A stretch of DNA of 64,000 bases, from positions 1 through 64,000 of the forward strand of contig OENT01000289.1 of assembly GCA_900239685.1 (NCBI GenBank), read 5' to 3'. A program made the position numbers and the translations under genes. Origin of the DNA: Rotaria macrura (taxonomy: Eukaryota; Rotifera; Eurotatoria; Philodinida; Philodinidae). Each line of letters starts with the position of its first letter. The first letter of the stretch is position 1. Under the pieces are notes generated by a model. It made no database searches, was not told the origin of the DNA, and was given only the letters and a program-made list of their open reading frames with translations. Of the stretch, positions 52,901 through 64,000 are shown one piece after another.

Positions 52901-55900
52901 ATTCAGAATATGATATTCGTTTCATACGAGCCTACAGAATTGACTGTCGAAATTTCTAAATACCAATCTGTATTAAGAATACTATATAGTATCGCATACA
53001 AAAAAAGAAATCGATTTTATCGATCGAGTAGATACTATATACTAGACAGGCGTTTATTTTGCTTTCGTTCAACAAAGTTTGTGATAACATGATATAGAAA
53101 ATTGTTCTCTTTCGAATCTATAGAATTTATTTCTTGTCAAGTAAAATATCTTCGAATACTTTCTATTCTAGGATTTATTAGATCCGAGACTATCAGCACG
53201 TTATTCATATTCAGTGCCAGAGTATGAAACAAATGATTTACCATATAGAAAAAATGAACACGTCGAACAAGCAATTCAATATCATATAAAACAAGTGAGT
53301 TCGATCGATTGTTTTCTTTTTATGCTCCTACGTACTTCTATTCATTTGTCATCTTACCTTTACTTAATTTGTAATGAGAAAAACAATATCTATATGCATG
53401 AAAATCTCATGGGAATCGACTTAATATATATATATATATATATTATTTTTTTGCTTTTTTATATTAGATGTTGACATCATCGCCCAATGGTATACTTCCT
53501 ATGGTTTATCGTTTTCCGTCAAATGAAATGTTAAACTACAAAGATTCGTATCGAATAGAAGGTGGTTATGATGAACCATCACAATGGATAATTCAAACGA
53601 AAATAGCACCTGTTGAATGTCGAATTACATCAGATAATGTTGCATCAATTTATTCGAATTATTTCTATGATCAAGTAAAATTGAAGAATGACTTTTCTTC
53701 TTCGTTTCATTTTCTTATATATGCTTTTATTTCTTATTCCTTTTTTTTTTACACAGTATCATTACAATTTATATGCCATTGATGAAAACTTCAGCCCTAT
53801 TGTTATGTCAATAAAGCCACATGATAATCGTTTAACAATTATTGTTCGTACGAAATACAGTTCGAAATGTATCGATTCAATAGAAAATGAGTCCCATTCA
53901 ACTGATTATGCTTATTTAGCAAGACTACTTTATCCCGATTTACAAGTTGAACATTTTGAAAATTGTAGCAATTTAAAAGTAAATAGCAGAGCACAAATAT
54001 TTTCATTTCCATGATAGACTGTAATAAATTAAAATTCATTTTGCTTATCTCAATAATTCAGACTGAAATCGATACAGATCGTGATAATCTATTAAGCTAA
54101 CGAGTCTATATTCTTTAAAATATCTATTTATAAGATGTGTTTATTTTCTATTACAATGAATCTATCTTGAAAATTTCCTAGATTATTTTCTCGTATGAAA
54201 TCTACTTTTCTGCGAGTTTGAAAACATTTTTCCATGTAGATCTGTTCCAGACTTTATTGGAAATAGAATAGTTTGTCGTTCTCAAGAATAAAGTAGCCGC
54301 TAATCAGTGAAGATTTTGTTTTTCTATACTTATGCTCATGAAAAAAAAATCGAGCAATGCTACATACAATGAATGTAAGATACTCGGATTCATCGTATCC
54401 TGAGTAGTAAAATGAAACTATGGCTTCAAATTTGAATTACTGAATGATTTTATCGAGAACATTTATCTTTACCATAATTGATACTGTTGAGACTAGTGTC
54501 TGTCAGCAGTAGGATTGCTCACAGCTAGATACGCTGGATGAATATTTACTTTTAAAGAATCAAGATCTAGTCGAACACAATTACAATGATACTATGTATG
54601 TACTCTACTAGAATGTTTTCAAAACAAGCAAATATGTACATGTTTGTATGATTTTCAAGCTTCTATCTTATACGTACACGTGTATAGTGTGAAACTGTGT
54701 AGAAAAAAAAAGAGTGATTTTTTTAATCATTTATTTTCTGTGAAGTAACAATTCGTTCTTCTCGAAGAATGATTCCCTATTGTGAGAAACTCCTCTGAAT
54801 GATCTTAATAGAGTATGTTTTTGCTAAACATGCTATTGTTCATTTTTTTGTCACACTGAAATAGAACACAGAATCAGTATAAAACATCATAAGTGAGAAA
54901 CCATATAAAAATGTTTACCATTGTTTTTATTCGTTTCGTTTTTTTATTCTGTGTCATTATACAATCGATCACAGACAAGTCAATATTTTGTTCGAACGAA
55001 ACTATCCTATCACAATTTCGATAACTACGATCTAATCTCAGGCGCATCGAATAGGTCAACTGTAATGTAGAAATGATCCTTGCTTCAATACTTCTACGTA
55101 GAAAGAAGTTTTCAAAAAATCAAAATTTGTTTTCAACTCATCGAGATTTCTTTCAGTGTTCTATTAGGGTCTGATTGTTATCTGATAAACAGTTTCCATA
55201 TATGTTACTTCAAAATTTGTATTGATGACAACTCTGTTCCAGAAAAACTCTAACGATGATATCAGATACGAATCATCATATCGATGTCCGTTGTTATAGA
55301 ACACTTTGAAATATTTGATTTCCTATTATATTCTTATTTTAGGCACAACAATTCATAAAAACATATGATGAAAAATTGGAAACACATAAATTCAAGTTCG
55401 GTGTAATCTATCAAAGACGTGGACAAGTAATGTTATTCAACTCTTTAATAATATGAACAAAATTAAACGATGATAAATTTCTACTATTTTAGACAACAGA
55501 AGAAGAATTTTTTAACAATGAACGTCATGGACGATCGTTAGATGAATTTTTAGATATTATTGCAACAAGAGTTTCATTGAAAAATTTTAAAGGGTATTTC
55601 AAATTCTATTGCATCTTTTATTATGAAATTTGAATTTATTCATTCATATTTTCAGTTATCGCGCTGGTCTTGATGTTAGTGAAAAAACTGACTGTCCAAT
55701 ATCTTACTATGAATTATATGATCAAAAAGAAATCATGTTTCATGTTAGTACATTACTACCATTTACACATTCAGATACATCACAAATTCAACGTAAACGC
55801 CATATTGGCAATGATATTGTTACGATCGTTTTTCAAGAAGAAAATACACCGTTTCATCCTAGTATGATAAAATCAAATTTTTTACATGCTTTTCTTGTTG

Positions 55901-58395
55901 TACAACCAGTACAAGTACTTTCAAGAACATGCTATAAAGTAAGATCATATTTTCTTGTTAGTATTATTTGAATAATCTAACTTGTTGCATTACTTTCATC
56001 CGTATCTTGAAGAGAAATTTACGATGGATATTAAGAACAAAATTTACTTTTTTTTTTCTGAAAATTTTGATATCGATTGAAGGATAGAAGAGTGTTGCAT
56101 TGAATATTAGACGTCCATCAACAATCATAGCTAGGAATTTTATCGACGTGTCTCCGTTTGTTTTCTTCTCATTCTAATACTTTCAACTAGTTGTCGATTC
56201 ATAATCTACATATAGCTTTCGATCATGTGATGAATTTCTTAAAACTTTAAATTCCTAATATTCAAAATCTGAGAATCGATGAATCAATTCGTACCAATAC
56301 TTAGAAGCTGTATGTTTGAAATAAACTGAAAATCATAGAGAAGAACTAACATTATATGGCATAATTGATACAGACATGGATTATACATCTTTTGTGCGTT
56401 CTACTATTTCATACGTAGTTTGCGATAGATTTATTCTTAAGTAAATAATATGTCTATTATTTAACAGATGCATTATAAAACGAAATTAAGTTTCTCTACT
56501 TAATTGTTGCTAAAGATAGTGAAAATTATAAGTGTAAACCTACTTCTATATTATTGTTATTTGAAAGAAAAAAAACATGAATCTATTATGATGTCTGAAA
56601 TATTATTTTGAATTTTTTTTTTAACAAGATCACACGTTAACTTTAATATAATAGATCAATATTTACTTTAGATAACATTGGTGACTCGAGATGACATAGA
56701 AGCCTTTCCTCCCATGCTTCAACGAAATGTTGTCTATGTTCGTAGTGCTGAACAATTAAAACCGTTTATATTATCAAAATTAATCAATGCCGAATATGCA
56801 GCGTATCGTTGTCGAACATTTGCATTACTACAAGAACGAACACGTTGTTCGTATTTAAAAACGTTATGTGAAAATTTAACAGAAAAGTCTTATGATTTAT
56901 TATGTGATGAACAAAAACGTGCTAGTCATCGTCGTTTATCTATATTATCGAATTCAACAAAAAAACGTTATTTTTCGAATATGAAAAAAATGTTCACAAG
57001 AAGTAATAGTACACCCGATGGCCCTCAAAATTCAATTAAATTTGAACAAACAATCCCTGATAAAGTAATAAACAAAATGAAAGATCTCTATGTATTGACA
57101 ATGACTTTTCTCTTCGTCAAGGAGCGACGAAAACATGGAAAGAAATTAATACGAATGGGAAAACCATGCAATGTAGACAATAGTCAACGTTCATCGGTGA
57201 CAATATCATTACCTGAGTATAAAGACTAAATTAATTACAATAATTGAAATGAAACTAACATTTTTGATCACATTTCATTCTAGTCAAGAATTAACACATG
57301 ATAATGATTTGAATCATCGGTAGGAATCTATTGTCTTGAAGTAGAATTTCAACAAGTTCATAGACGTTATATATATTTTTTCCTTTCCATACATCTAGAC
57401 ATGCACCCGGTCGAAGTGATGAAAGTTTAGATAGTAGTGGTGATATACCATCGTCAGAACAACGTTCAATAGTTCATCAGTATCCTCCACGTACAGTACA
57501 TGCATACTTTGGAGATGAGTCTGATGAAGGATTGGTAATACTATTGTTTCAAATAAGAAGAACATTGAATGTATATTTTTATTTATAGGATAGTATGTCA
57601 TCAGCCGACACAGCTTTTTCTCATAATCACAATCGTGTGCCATATGATAGTGATGATCAAGATGGTAATTTTGATTTATTTTCTATGAAAAAAATAGAGT
57701 TGATGATCTGAAATAGACTATACAACAAGCGTTGTAATCTATACAGATGAAATATATGTACTTCATTTTTTTCCCTTGTCAAATCTTGATGAATCATGAT
57801 CGATAATGTGATGAAAACTTTGTCGATCGTGATAGATACCTAAGTAATATTATTTCGACACATCATAGATAGAGCTTGTTAAATTAGTTTGGATCACGAT
57901 TAGTACCGAGTCTGAAATTCATGGCTTAACAAGGTCTTCCTTTGAAAATTTTGTATACGACAGACACTATCATTACATATGCAAAGATCATATGTCGGTG
58001 ATATTTGGTTACTACTGCTTTTTTATTGTATATTGTATAGGATTAAAAAGAATTATATTGAATTTTTTTGGAGGTAGATGGAATAAAACAACCTGTCTAC
58101 GATTTTCTTATTACTAGCCGCATTCTATTTGTATAGATTCATGTGAAATGGATTACACTAGTAGTTCTATGTTCTATTTTAGCTTATCGACAGCAACTTC
58201 GTGAAAAGTCTCAACCATCACATGTCGTATGTAACTGAAGTAGAACGTTGATAAAAGTATTTTAATTCGATTATTTTAAAAAAAAAATTTTAGTCTCATC
58301 CATGGCATCGTATAACTGGTAAACGTCAAACAAATATCAAAATCTATACACCTCAAACAGCTGGTATTCATATAAGTGAAGCTGCTACAGTTTAA
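49929..58395 (+). CDS. RAP1GAP: Rap1 GTPase-activating protein, complete, 16 exons
   Basis: Exons: 49929-50149, 50207-50290, 50375-50410, 50680-50902, 53172-53294, 53468-53674, 53757-53978, 55343-55426, 55493-55593, 55656-55938, 56672-57216, 57284-57319, 57399-57534, 57589-57664, 58183-58226 and 58294-58395, giving 840 residues. It switches off Rap1 by supplying a catalytic Asn thumb. Domain order: a Ser/Asn-rich N-terminus of about 230 residues; a dimerisation region ([30 protein letters not shown]); then the Rap/Ran-GAP domain with [62 protein letters not shown] (Asn about 486 in the HIGND box) and [35 protein letters not shown] follows, then a Ser-rich tail ([20 protein letters not shown]). 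The N-terminal 200 residues have no clear counterpart in human Rap1GAP. No canonical GoLoco motif is obvious. All phases close; exon 11 must end at GA|GTATAA to reach exon 12 in frame. Confidence 0.92.
50903..53171. other. Rap1GAP intron 4
   Basis: 2.3 kb. A (TA)n microsatellite lies at about 52738-52760. No nested gene was recognised. A weak inverted match (ATGGGAGGTCC near 51388 and GGACCCTCCCAT near 51505) is present. Confidence 0.6.
53979..55342. other. Rap1GAP intron 7
   Basis: 1.36 kb; no recognisable content. Confidence 0.6.
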
Positions 58396-60540
58396 ATACT
58401 ATGCCGGGGTTTCATCTGGTTTTCCATATGTTATCATTTTTTATGAAAAATGTAGTCTTTACATATGTGTATATATATACATATATATATTTCTTCTTTT
58501 TTTAATTCGTTTTCGTTTTCGTTTTTTTTTTCTCACTTCTTGTTGTCGTCGCTATACTACATGCATTAGTCTAAAAAGATTATTTTTTTGTGTGCATTAA
58601 CATAAAGACCTTTGATTTTTTTTCAAAACGGACGATTGTAAAAATATAAATACACACACACATATTTATATTCATATATATATATATACATATATCTATA
58701 TACGCGTATATGTATATATAAATGTATGAAAGTGATTTCATAGGATACATATTAGTTTACATAGAAATACACCAGTCGAATTTGAAGATGTTTATTTTAA
58801 TTGAACATTTCTTAAAATAGCTTCTTATAGAAACAACTTTCACAAGTAAAAACTATATTTAAATATTATTTTAATATGTTGTTTACAAAATCAACATGAC
58901 GAGAGAATCCAGCAGAGAAAAAGATACAAGGATTCAATTTAATATCGAAATTATTATGTATTTAATCTGTATTTACATCTATTTATGTGAAATATCTATG
59001 TTGATATTCACTTCAAAAAAACAAAGTAAGACTAATCTCTTAGATTAGTCTGCATTGAAAACAACAGACATTTCGTTTCACTCAGATAAAATTGATAAGT
59101 TCAACACTAGAGATGTTATTTTTAGAAAAAGAAATCTAATACGACTTATAAAGGATTACAATGTAAGAAAACGATGGGTTTGTTTTTTTTAAATGACATG
59201 TCATGATGTATAAAGAAGGATAGTACATAAAACTACTTGTCATCGTACATGAATTCAAATGAATATTCTAAGACAATGTGACAACAGTAATTGTTTTTTT
59301 TTTATATAACAGTAATTGAATCTCGAACATAATCGAACACTCATATTGAGTATAATATTTTATTCTTGGTTATGCATTTTACTATATTGTCTATTGTTGC
59401 ATGGGTACCTATATATAGTCATTGTCAATCAACTATTTATCATATTCAATTATACATTCTTTTTATCGAAATAGAAGTGACAAAAATCAAATTGATTAAA
59501 ATCCCATCGTTGATGATTTTACTAGTTATTTCGATTAGTTATTCTTTTTTTTATATGAAGAAAAAAGTAATCCCCCCCACCGCGAGAGATTTCGACATAA
59601 ATAGTAGTTTAATACAGTTTTTGGTCGCATTCTCAGCTTATGATGCCTGCAAACTTGAGGGAAAAAAAGCGAATAAAACCGATGTAATTGCTAACATGAT
59701 ATTAATTAGAGCATGAATAGTACATAAATACATTATCAAGTGTCTTCCTTATTTAATAAAGAGCTTAGATCAGTAATAAAACAAAGTCTTCAACGTGCAC
59801 GTTTTGTATATATTTATATTTTTTTCATCTAGCTCGTGAAAAAATGCATGTGTACGTTAGTGGAATGAGCTTCATATGACTAGATTATTTTTATTTGTCA
59901 ATCGCTTTACAGTATGTCAAACAAAATCATTGAAAAAAAAACCTTCAAATTCAAGGTTAACGTCTTTCTACAGTGAATATTATAAGCTAGAATAAACTAT
60001 TGTGTTACTGTATGTATTGTATAAAGCGTACGACGTCATATGTTCTTTAGGGAGGAAGGTCATAGATATATTGATATCATCGAAGCCTTAACACCACAAA
60101 GTAGAAAAAAATAAAGCGATACGATCAAAGCAAAAAAATACAAGCAATAAGCAAGTGTTAGAATTTTATCGCTCCAGTTACTATTGTCTATTCACTAATC
60201 CAGACGCATTAACCTTTCATTGAACTAATCATGATTCAGAAATGAACAGTTTCAGAGTGTGATAAAAAGAAAATCGATTGCATTATATGCATCGAGTTTC
60301 TTCATAGACAAGCAACCTTCATTTACGTCTCGATTCGATCTAAAAATACGCGAAACATTAAACGATATCGTTTTATATCGTCCTTGATTTCGTTGGTGCC
60401 ATCAGACACGACTATTGTACGCTACTATCAAACAGGTGGGTGACATCATAAAATCGTTTCTTTCTTTTTTTTTAATGTAGAAGGATATTATATGTTCTAC
60501 TAGGTATTCCGCGTCTCTTGTTCTTACCGATATGCAAATA

Positions 60541-60576
<36 letters not shown>

Positions 60577-62597
60577 CTATTCTCTTCAATGTTCTGTGAT
60601 TATCGTTTGTAATCAATGTTTTTGTCAAATCACTGAAGTAAAAAGAAAAGGAACTTGAAGCTACGCAAACGCTTGTGCAGACATTTTGTAGTATTTATTT
60701 TATTTTTCGATTGTACACACTCTTGATTAGCATTATTAACGTTCCTAAATAATTGTTTGTCTTATCTAGAAAAAAAAAAACTTTCAGGTAAGAATAACAA
60801 TAGTTAAGATATCATAAAAAGAAAGGGAGAAAAACGAATAATACAGATAGTTGATGAAGTAAAACTGACACAAATTCACTATCGTTGTTTCTTTTTTTCA
60901 TCTTAATATATCAGGTAATAGTATATCTTGTTTTCTTTGAGTTTGCATCATTGAAAAATATCTAACGAATCATACATAGAGATTTGATCTTCGATTTAAA
61001 CTGTAGACGATGATTAATTATCAAATGAAAACCTAAGTGGGAAAATAACCGTAAATAACTTAACGAAGTAGTCGTCTACAGGTGTATTAAGCCAATAGAA
61101 AATAAAAATTCAGCGAACCCTTGACATTCATAACTAAAATATGTATGCACAGTTGAGAACAATAGTAATCAATTTGACATTAGTCAAAAAATGGAGACTA
61201 ACTAGCAAATGTCCAACACACATATTTTGATTGTCATGACTTATGAGTATGTAATGATTGATTTAAATGATTAAGTTTGCTAGTAAACTAAAAGGAATAC
61301 ATTAAGAAAGATATTGATTGAATAGCACTTATTCAGCTAGTCATTGAAGATGTTTTAATTGATACTGTAGAATAATTTCTGAATGTAATCACCAATTGCA
61401 CCTCTTCGATAAACATTCCTTTTCTTGAATCTGTTTATAGAGTGAACACATATGTGTCCAATTTATACTGGTATTTCTTCTGCTTCACTATTTCTTCTGT
61501 TTTGTTTTGTCTTCATCTATTTATGTATGGTACGATAGTGGAAAAAGTGTGTCTATGAGACATAGAGAAAAGATCATTGCTAGTGTAATCCTACATTTGT
61601 ATGCTGACCAACATTTATATCGATTTGACGTCGTAGTGTTGTTATACTCTTCTCACGTTTTAACAATGATCAGCTTTATGGCTATAGTTGCTGAATATTT
61701 TTCGAAATCGAAAATAAATGAACAACTAAAATATCGTATGTATTGACACGTAGTTTTCAATGATGCATAAATCGACACTATTATTGATTCGAATAGTATA
61801 TGTGAGAGTGTAGGTGTCATATATATTTATATATACCTATATCCGAGTGTGTGAATGTGTATATGCCCACTTTTTTTGTTCTTTGATTTTTTCTTAATAT
61901 GTATATATATATACTTTGTGTTGCATCATTGGTCTTTTCATTAGATTGCCCTGTAATTATATAGTGTACGGTATGATGTACTGCACCATTCTGCACATAC
62001 AAATTTCTCTTGCCTTCCCTTCCTTCTTTGTTCATCCTAATTTGTCCCATAGGTTTAAATTACATGCATTCATACTAATGAACATCGTTATTCAGACGCC
62101 TTCTGTTCATCGAACGAGTATAGATGAAAAGAGATAGAGATTCTCTAATCTACCCTTTATTTTAATGTAATGAGGTTATCGAGAATGAACAATGCTTTTG
62201 TAGTACATAAGAAAGAAGTTGAAATAAATTTTGAATCAACAGAATAGTAAAAAAAGGACGAGACCGAACACAACATAGAGAAACAGAACGAGAGAGAGAG
62301 AAGAGAGAACGGAAGACAATGACCGAAAGAGTGCAATATGTTCTATAAAAAAAATAACGCGATTCATTCATGTATTCTCACCAGTGTTGAAGTCTGATTA
62401 TTGAAAGAGAGAGAGAAAAAAAAAGGAATAGAATAGTACTATCGTTCGTTCAGTCCAGTTAATCATAATGATGCGGAAGTTGTAGAGTGAGTAAAAGAAG
62501 GAAGTCTATGGGTTGTAAGTAAATAATTTGACAATGTCATGAAATTGAATCTGTCTATTTATGACGCTTATTTTTCGTAGTAAAATATATTCAAAAG
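58396..62597. repeat. Intergenic Rap1GAP / GAS2-like, simple repeats
   Basis: 4.2 kb with no recognised gene. A TTTTCG-type run lies at about 58505-58530, AT/AC-rich repeats at about 58650-58725, and a perfect (CA)n microsatellite at about 60542-60573. A GA-rich tract lies at about 62285-62310, upstream of the GAS2-like start. The ORF at 59366-59716 (116 codons, non-ATG start) has hydrophobic AT-driven composition and was not accepted. Confidence 0.6.
60542..60573. repeat. (CA)n microsatellite
   Basis: About 15 perfect CA units. Confidence 0.95.
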
Positions 62598-64000
62598 ATG
62601 GCTACGGCTATTGAACAATTAGTAATCGATCCACAATCCCGTTTTCTTGAAATGAAATCTCTTCAACCATATTCAACTACGGACGAATATTTATACGCAA
62701 TGAAAGAAGATCTTGCAGATTGGCTTTCGAATATGTATCCCGAATGGCGTCCAATTACAGCTGATATCTTTATTCAATGTTTAGGTGAGATGTTCAACAT
62801 AGATTTTTCTGTTATCTAAAAATAATGACATTCAATAAAAGACAGTCGTTTAGACAATTTCTAATAGTTATGTTCGACTTTTTCATTAGTCCTATTTTTT
62901 TTCTTGTATTATTTGTCTATTGACTCTTCTTGTTTGCCTTTAGCAAAGAACGATAACATGAGTTTGAAAAATACATGGTTGATGGAGAAGAAGAAAAAGA
63001 ACATGTTAAGTTATGCTATTAAATGAGAGACTTCGCATTTTATGCTGAATTAATTTTATGAATATTGAATCGAGCTTAGAATCGAATGTTTAGGTTGTAG
63101 TCATTTTTATGGTCGATGATTTTATGCTAGCAAATGAGTTAAAAGAGCAATAAAGTGCATGGATGATTAAGAATAACGGATGCTGACATAAGAACATAGA
63201 CAGACAAACGGTCAGATGAGAGAACAGTTGAATGATTGCGACCAGAAGCCATAGAAACTAACTGGATTATTCGTAGACATCGTACTTATCAGTAGATATT
63301 CATTCTAATTTACGTTGAAGACAAACAAAAAACACGTGTAGATATAAAGTGTTGAGTGAACATTATACATTCATGTTTTGTTTTATTTTATTTTTATCGA
63401 ACTGATCAACTAATAGAAAAGAATAAAGAAATCCTATCTCGATTTTAATCTGATTTTAATTAAAGGTCATTCATTGAGCAAGTACTCCATCTCCTCGTAT
63501 TATGTAATATCAGAAAGTGGAACATCAATTTTGATGTTATTACACTATCAACAAAAGTAAACAATCAAACGACTGCCAGCTAAATAATCAACTATTAATG
63601 GGATTTGTTTTATTTTTTATTTTTATGTTGGTTAAGTCTAATTTTTGAGAGAACTTGCTTAAACATTTTTCATTGAAATATTTAGAAAATGGTGTTCTTC
63701 TATGTCAACATGCTAATAATGTAAACGATGCTGCACGTAAGGCATACTCTTTGAAATTAGCACAAAGACCGTTAACGTCGACACTTGAAAATTGTAAATA
63801 TCGTTCCGATGCTCGTCCACAAACGTTTAATGCTCGTGATAATGTTTCACAATTTATTAAGTGGGCACGTCGTGTAGTTGGTGTACGTGAAGTTTTAATG
63901 TTTGAATCCGATGATTTAATATTAAGAAAAAATGAGAAAAATTTTCTTCTATGTTTACTGGAAATTGCTCGTTATGGTTCACAGTTCGGTGTTAGCGTAC
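62598..64000 (+). CDS. GAS2-like cytoskeletal linker, 5' part (CH domain), runs off window
   Basis: Exon 1 is 62598-62784 and exon 2 runs from 63686 to beyond the end; the junction is in phase (G|AA, Glu). The first 167 residues are a GAS2/GAS2L-type calponin-homology domain. Visible motifs are DEYLYAMKEDLADWL, ENGVLLCQHANNVNDAAR, NARDNVSQFIKWAR, GVREVLMFESDDLILRKNEKNFLLCLLEIAR and YGSQFG. GAS2 proteins crosslink actin through CH and microtubules through a GAR domain, which would lie past the window. The 901-bp intron holds no recognisable exon. Met 62598 is upstream of the conserved block, and Met 62652 is an alternative start. Which of GAS2, GAS2L1-3 or pigs it corresponds to cannot be decided. 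Confidence 0.88.

Noticed and set aside
59366..59716. 116-codon hydrophobic ORF
   Set aside because: Non-ATG start, AT-driven composition, no family resemblance and no splice sites that link it to neighbours.

Overview
The window is nuclear DNA from an animal. It is AT-rich, its genes are split by GT-AG introns (many only 50-100 bp, some 1-3.5 kb), and it encodes conserved metazoan proteins. The best guess, inferred from the AT content, the many short introns and the style of the intronless 299-residue GPCR, is a bdelloid rotifer, possibly Rotaria-like. That is an impression and has not been tested.

Layout. 1-4 kb: no recognisable gene, but five short inverted-repeat elements. Three of these share CCCAGG...CCTGGG ends (or a variant) with another copy at 17.7 kb, and one is a hAT-type MITE with an 8-bp target duplication. 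7.3-8.2 kb: a single-exon rhodopsin-like GPCR (+). 9.9-11.9 kb: a complete Rab10 (-) in four exons, with a possible upstream coding exon. 12.2-21.4 kb: gene-poor, holding a near-perfect hairpin element (17691-17941) and one orphan exon-like segment (20225-20383). 21.4-25.4 kb: a PIG-Z/SMP3 GPI mannosyltransferase (-). 25.8-27.1 kb: a retinol-dehydrogenase-like SDR (-) whose catalytic Lys is Ala. 27.8-36.3 kb: PP4 regulatory subunit 3 (SMEK, -) in 12 exons. 39.3-47.3 kb: HID1 (+) in 17 exons, with a 3.5-kb intron holding two large foldback structures, one interrupted by a 570-bp N gap. 49.9-58.4 kb: a Rap1GAP-type GTPase activator (+) in 16 exons. 62.6 kb to the end: the 5' part of a GAS2-like gene (+) with a CH domain.

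I joined the multi-exon models by hand. Every junction keeps frame and agrees with family conservation, so the six named complete multi-exon genes (Rab10, PIGZ, SDR, PPP4R3, HID1, Rap1GAP) are well supported even where the exon boundaries lack transcript evidence. The genes form no operon or common pathway. Several act in membrane traffic (Rab10, HID1) or small-GTPase and cytoskeletal control (Rap1GAP, GAS2-like), but this is ordinary gene neighbourhood. No prokaryote-like system, CRISPR array, rRNA or tRNA was recognised. The most unusual content is the set of inverted-repeat elements, above all the CCCAGG-ended family whose cores are built from a different palindromic word in each copy.
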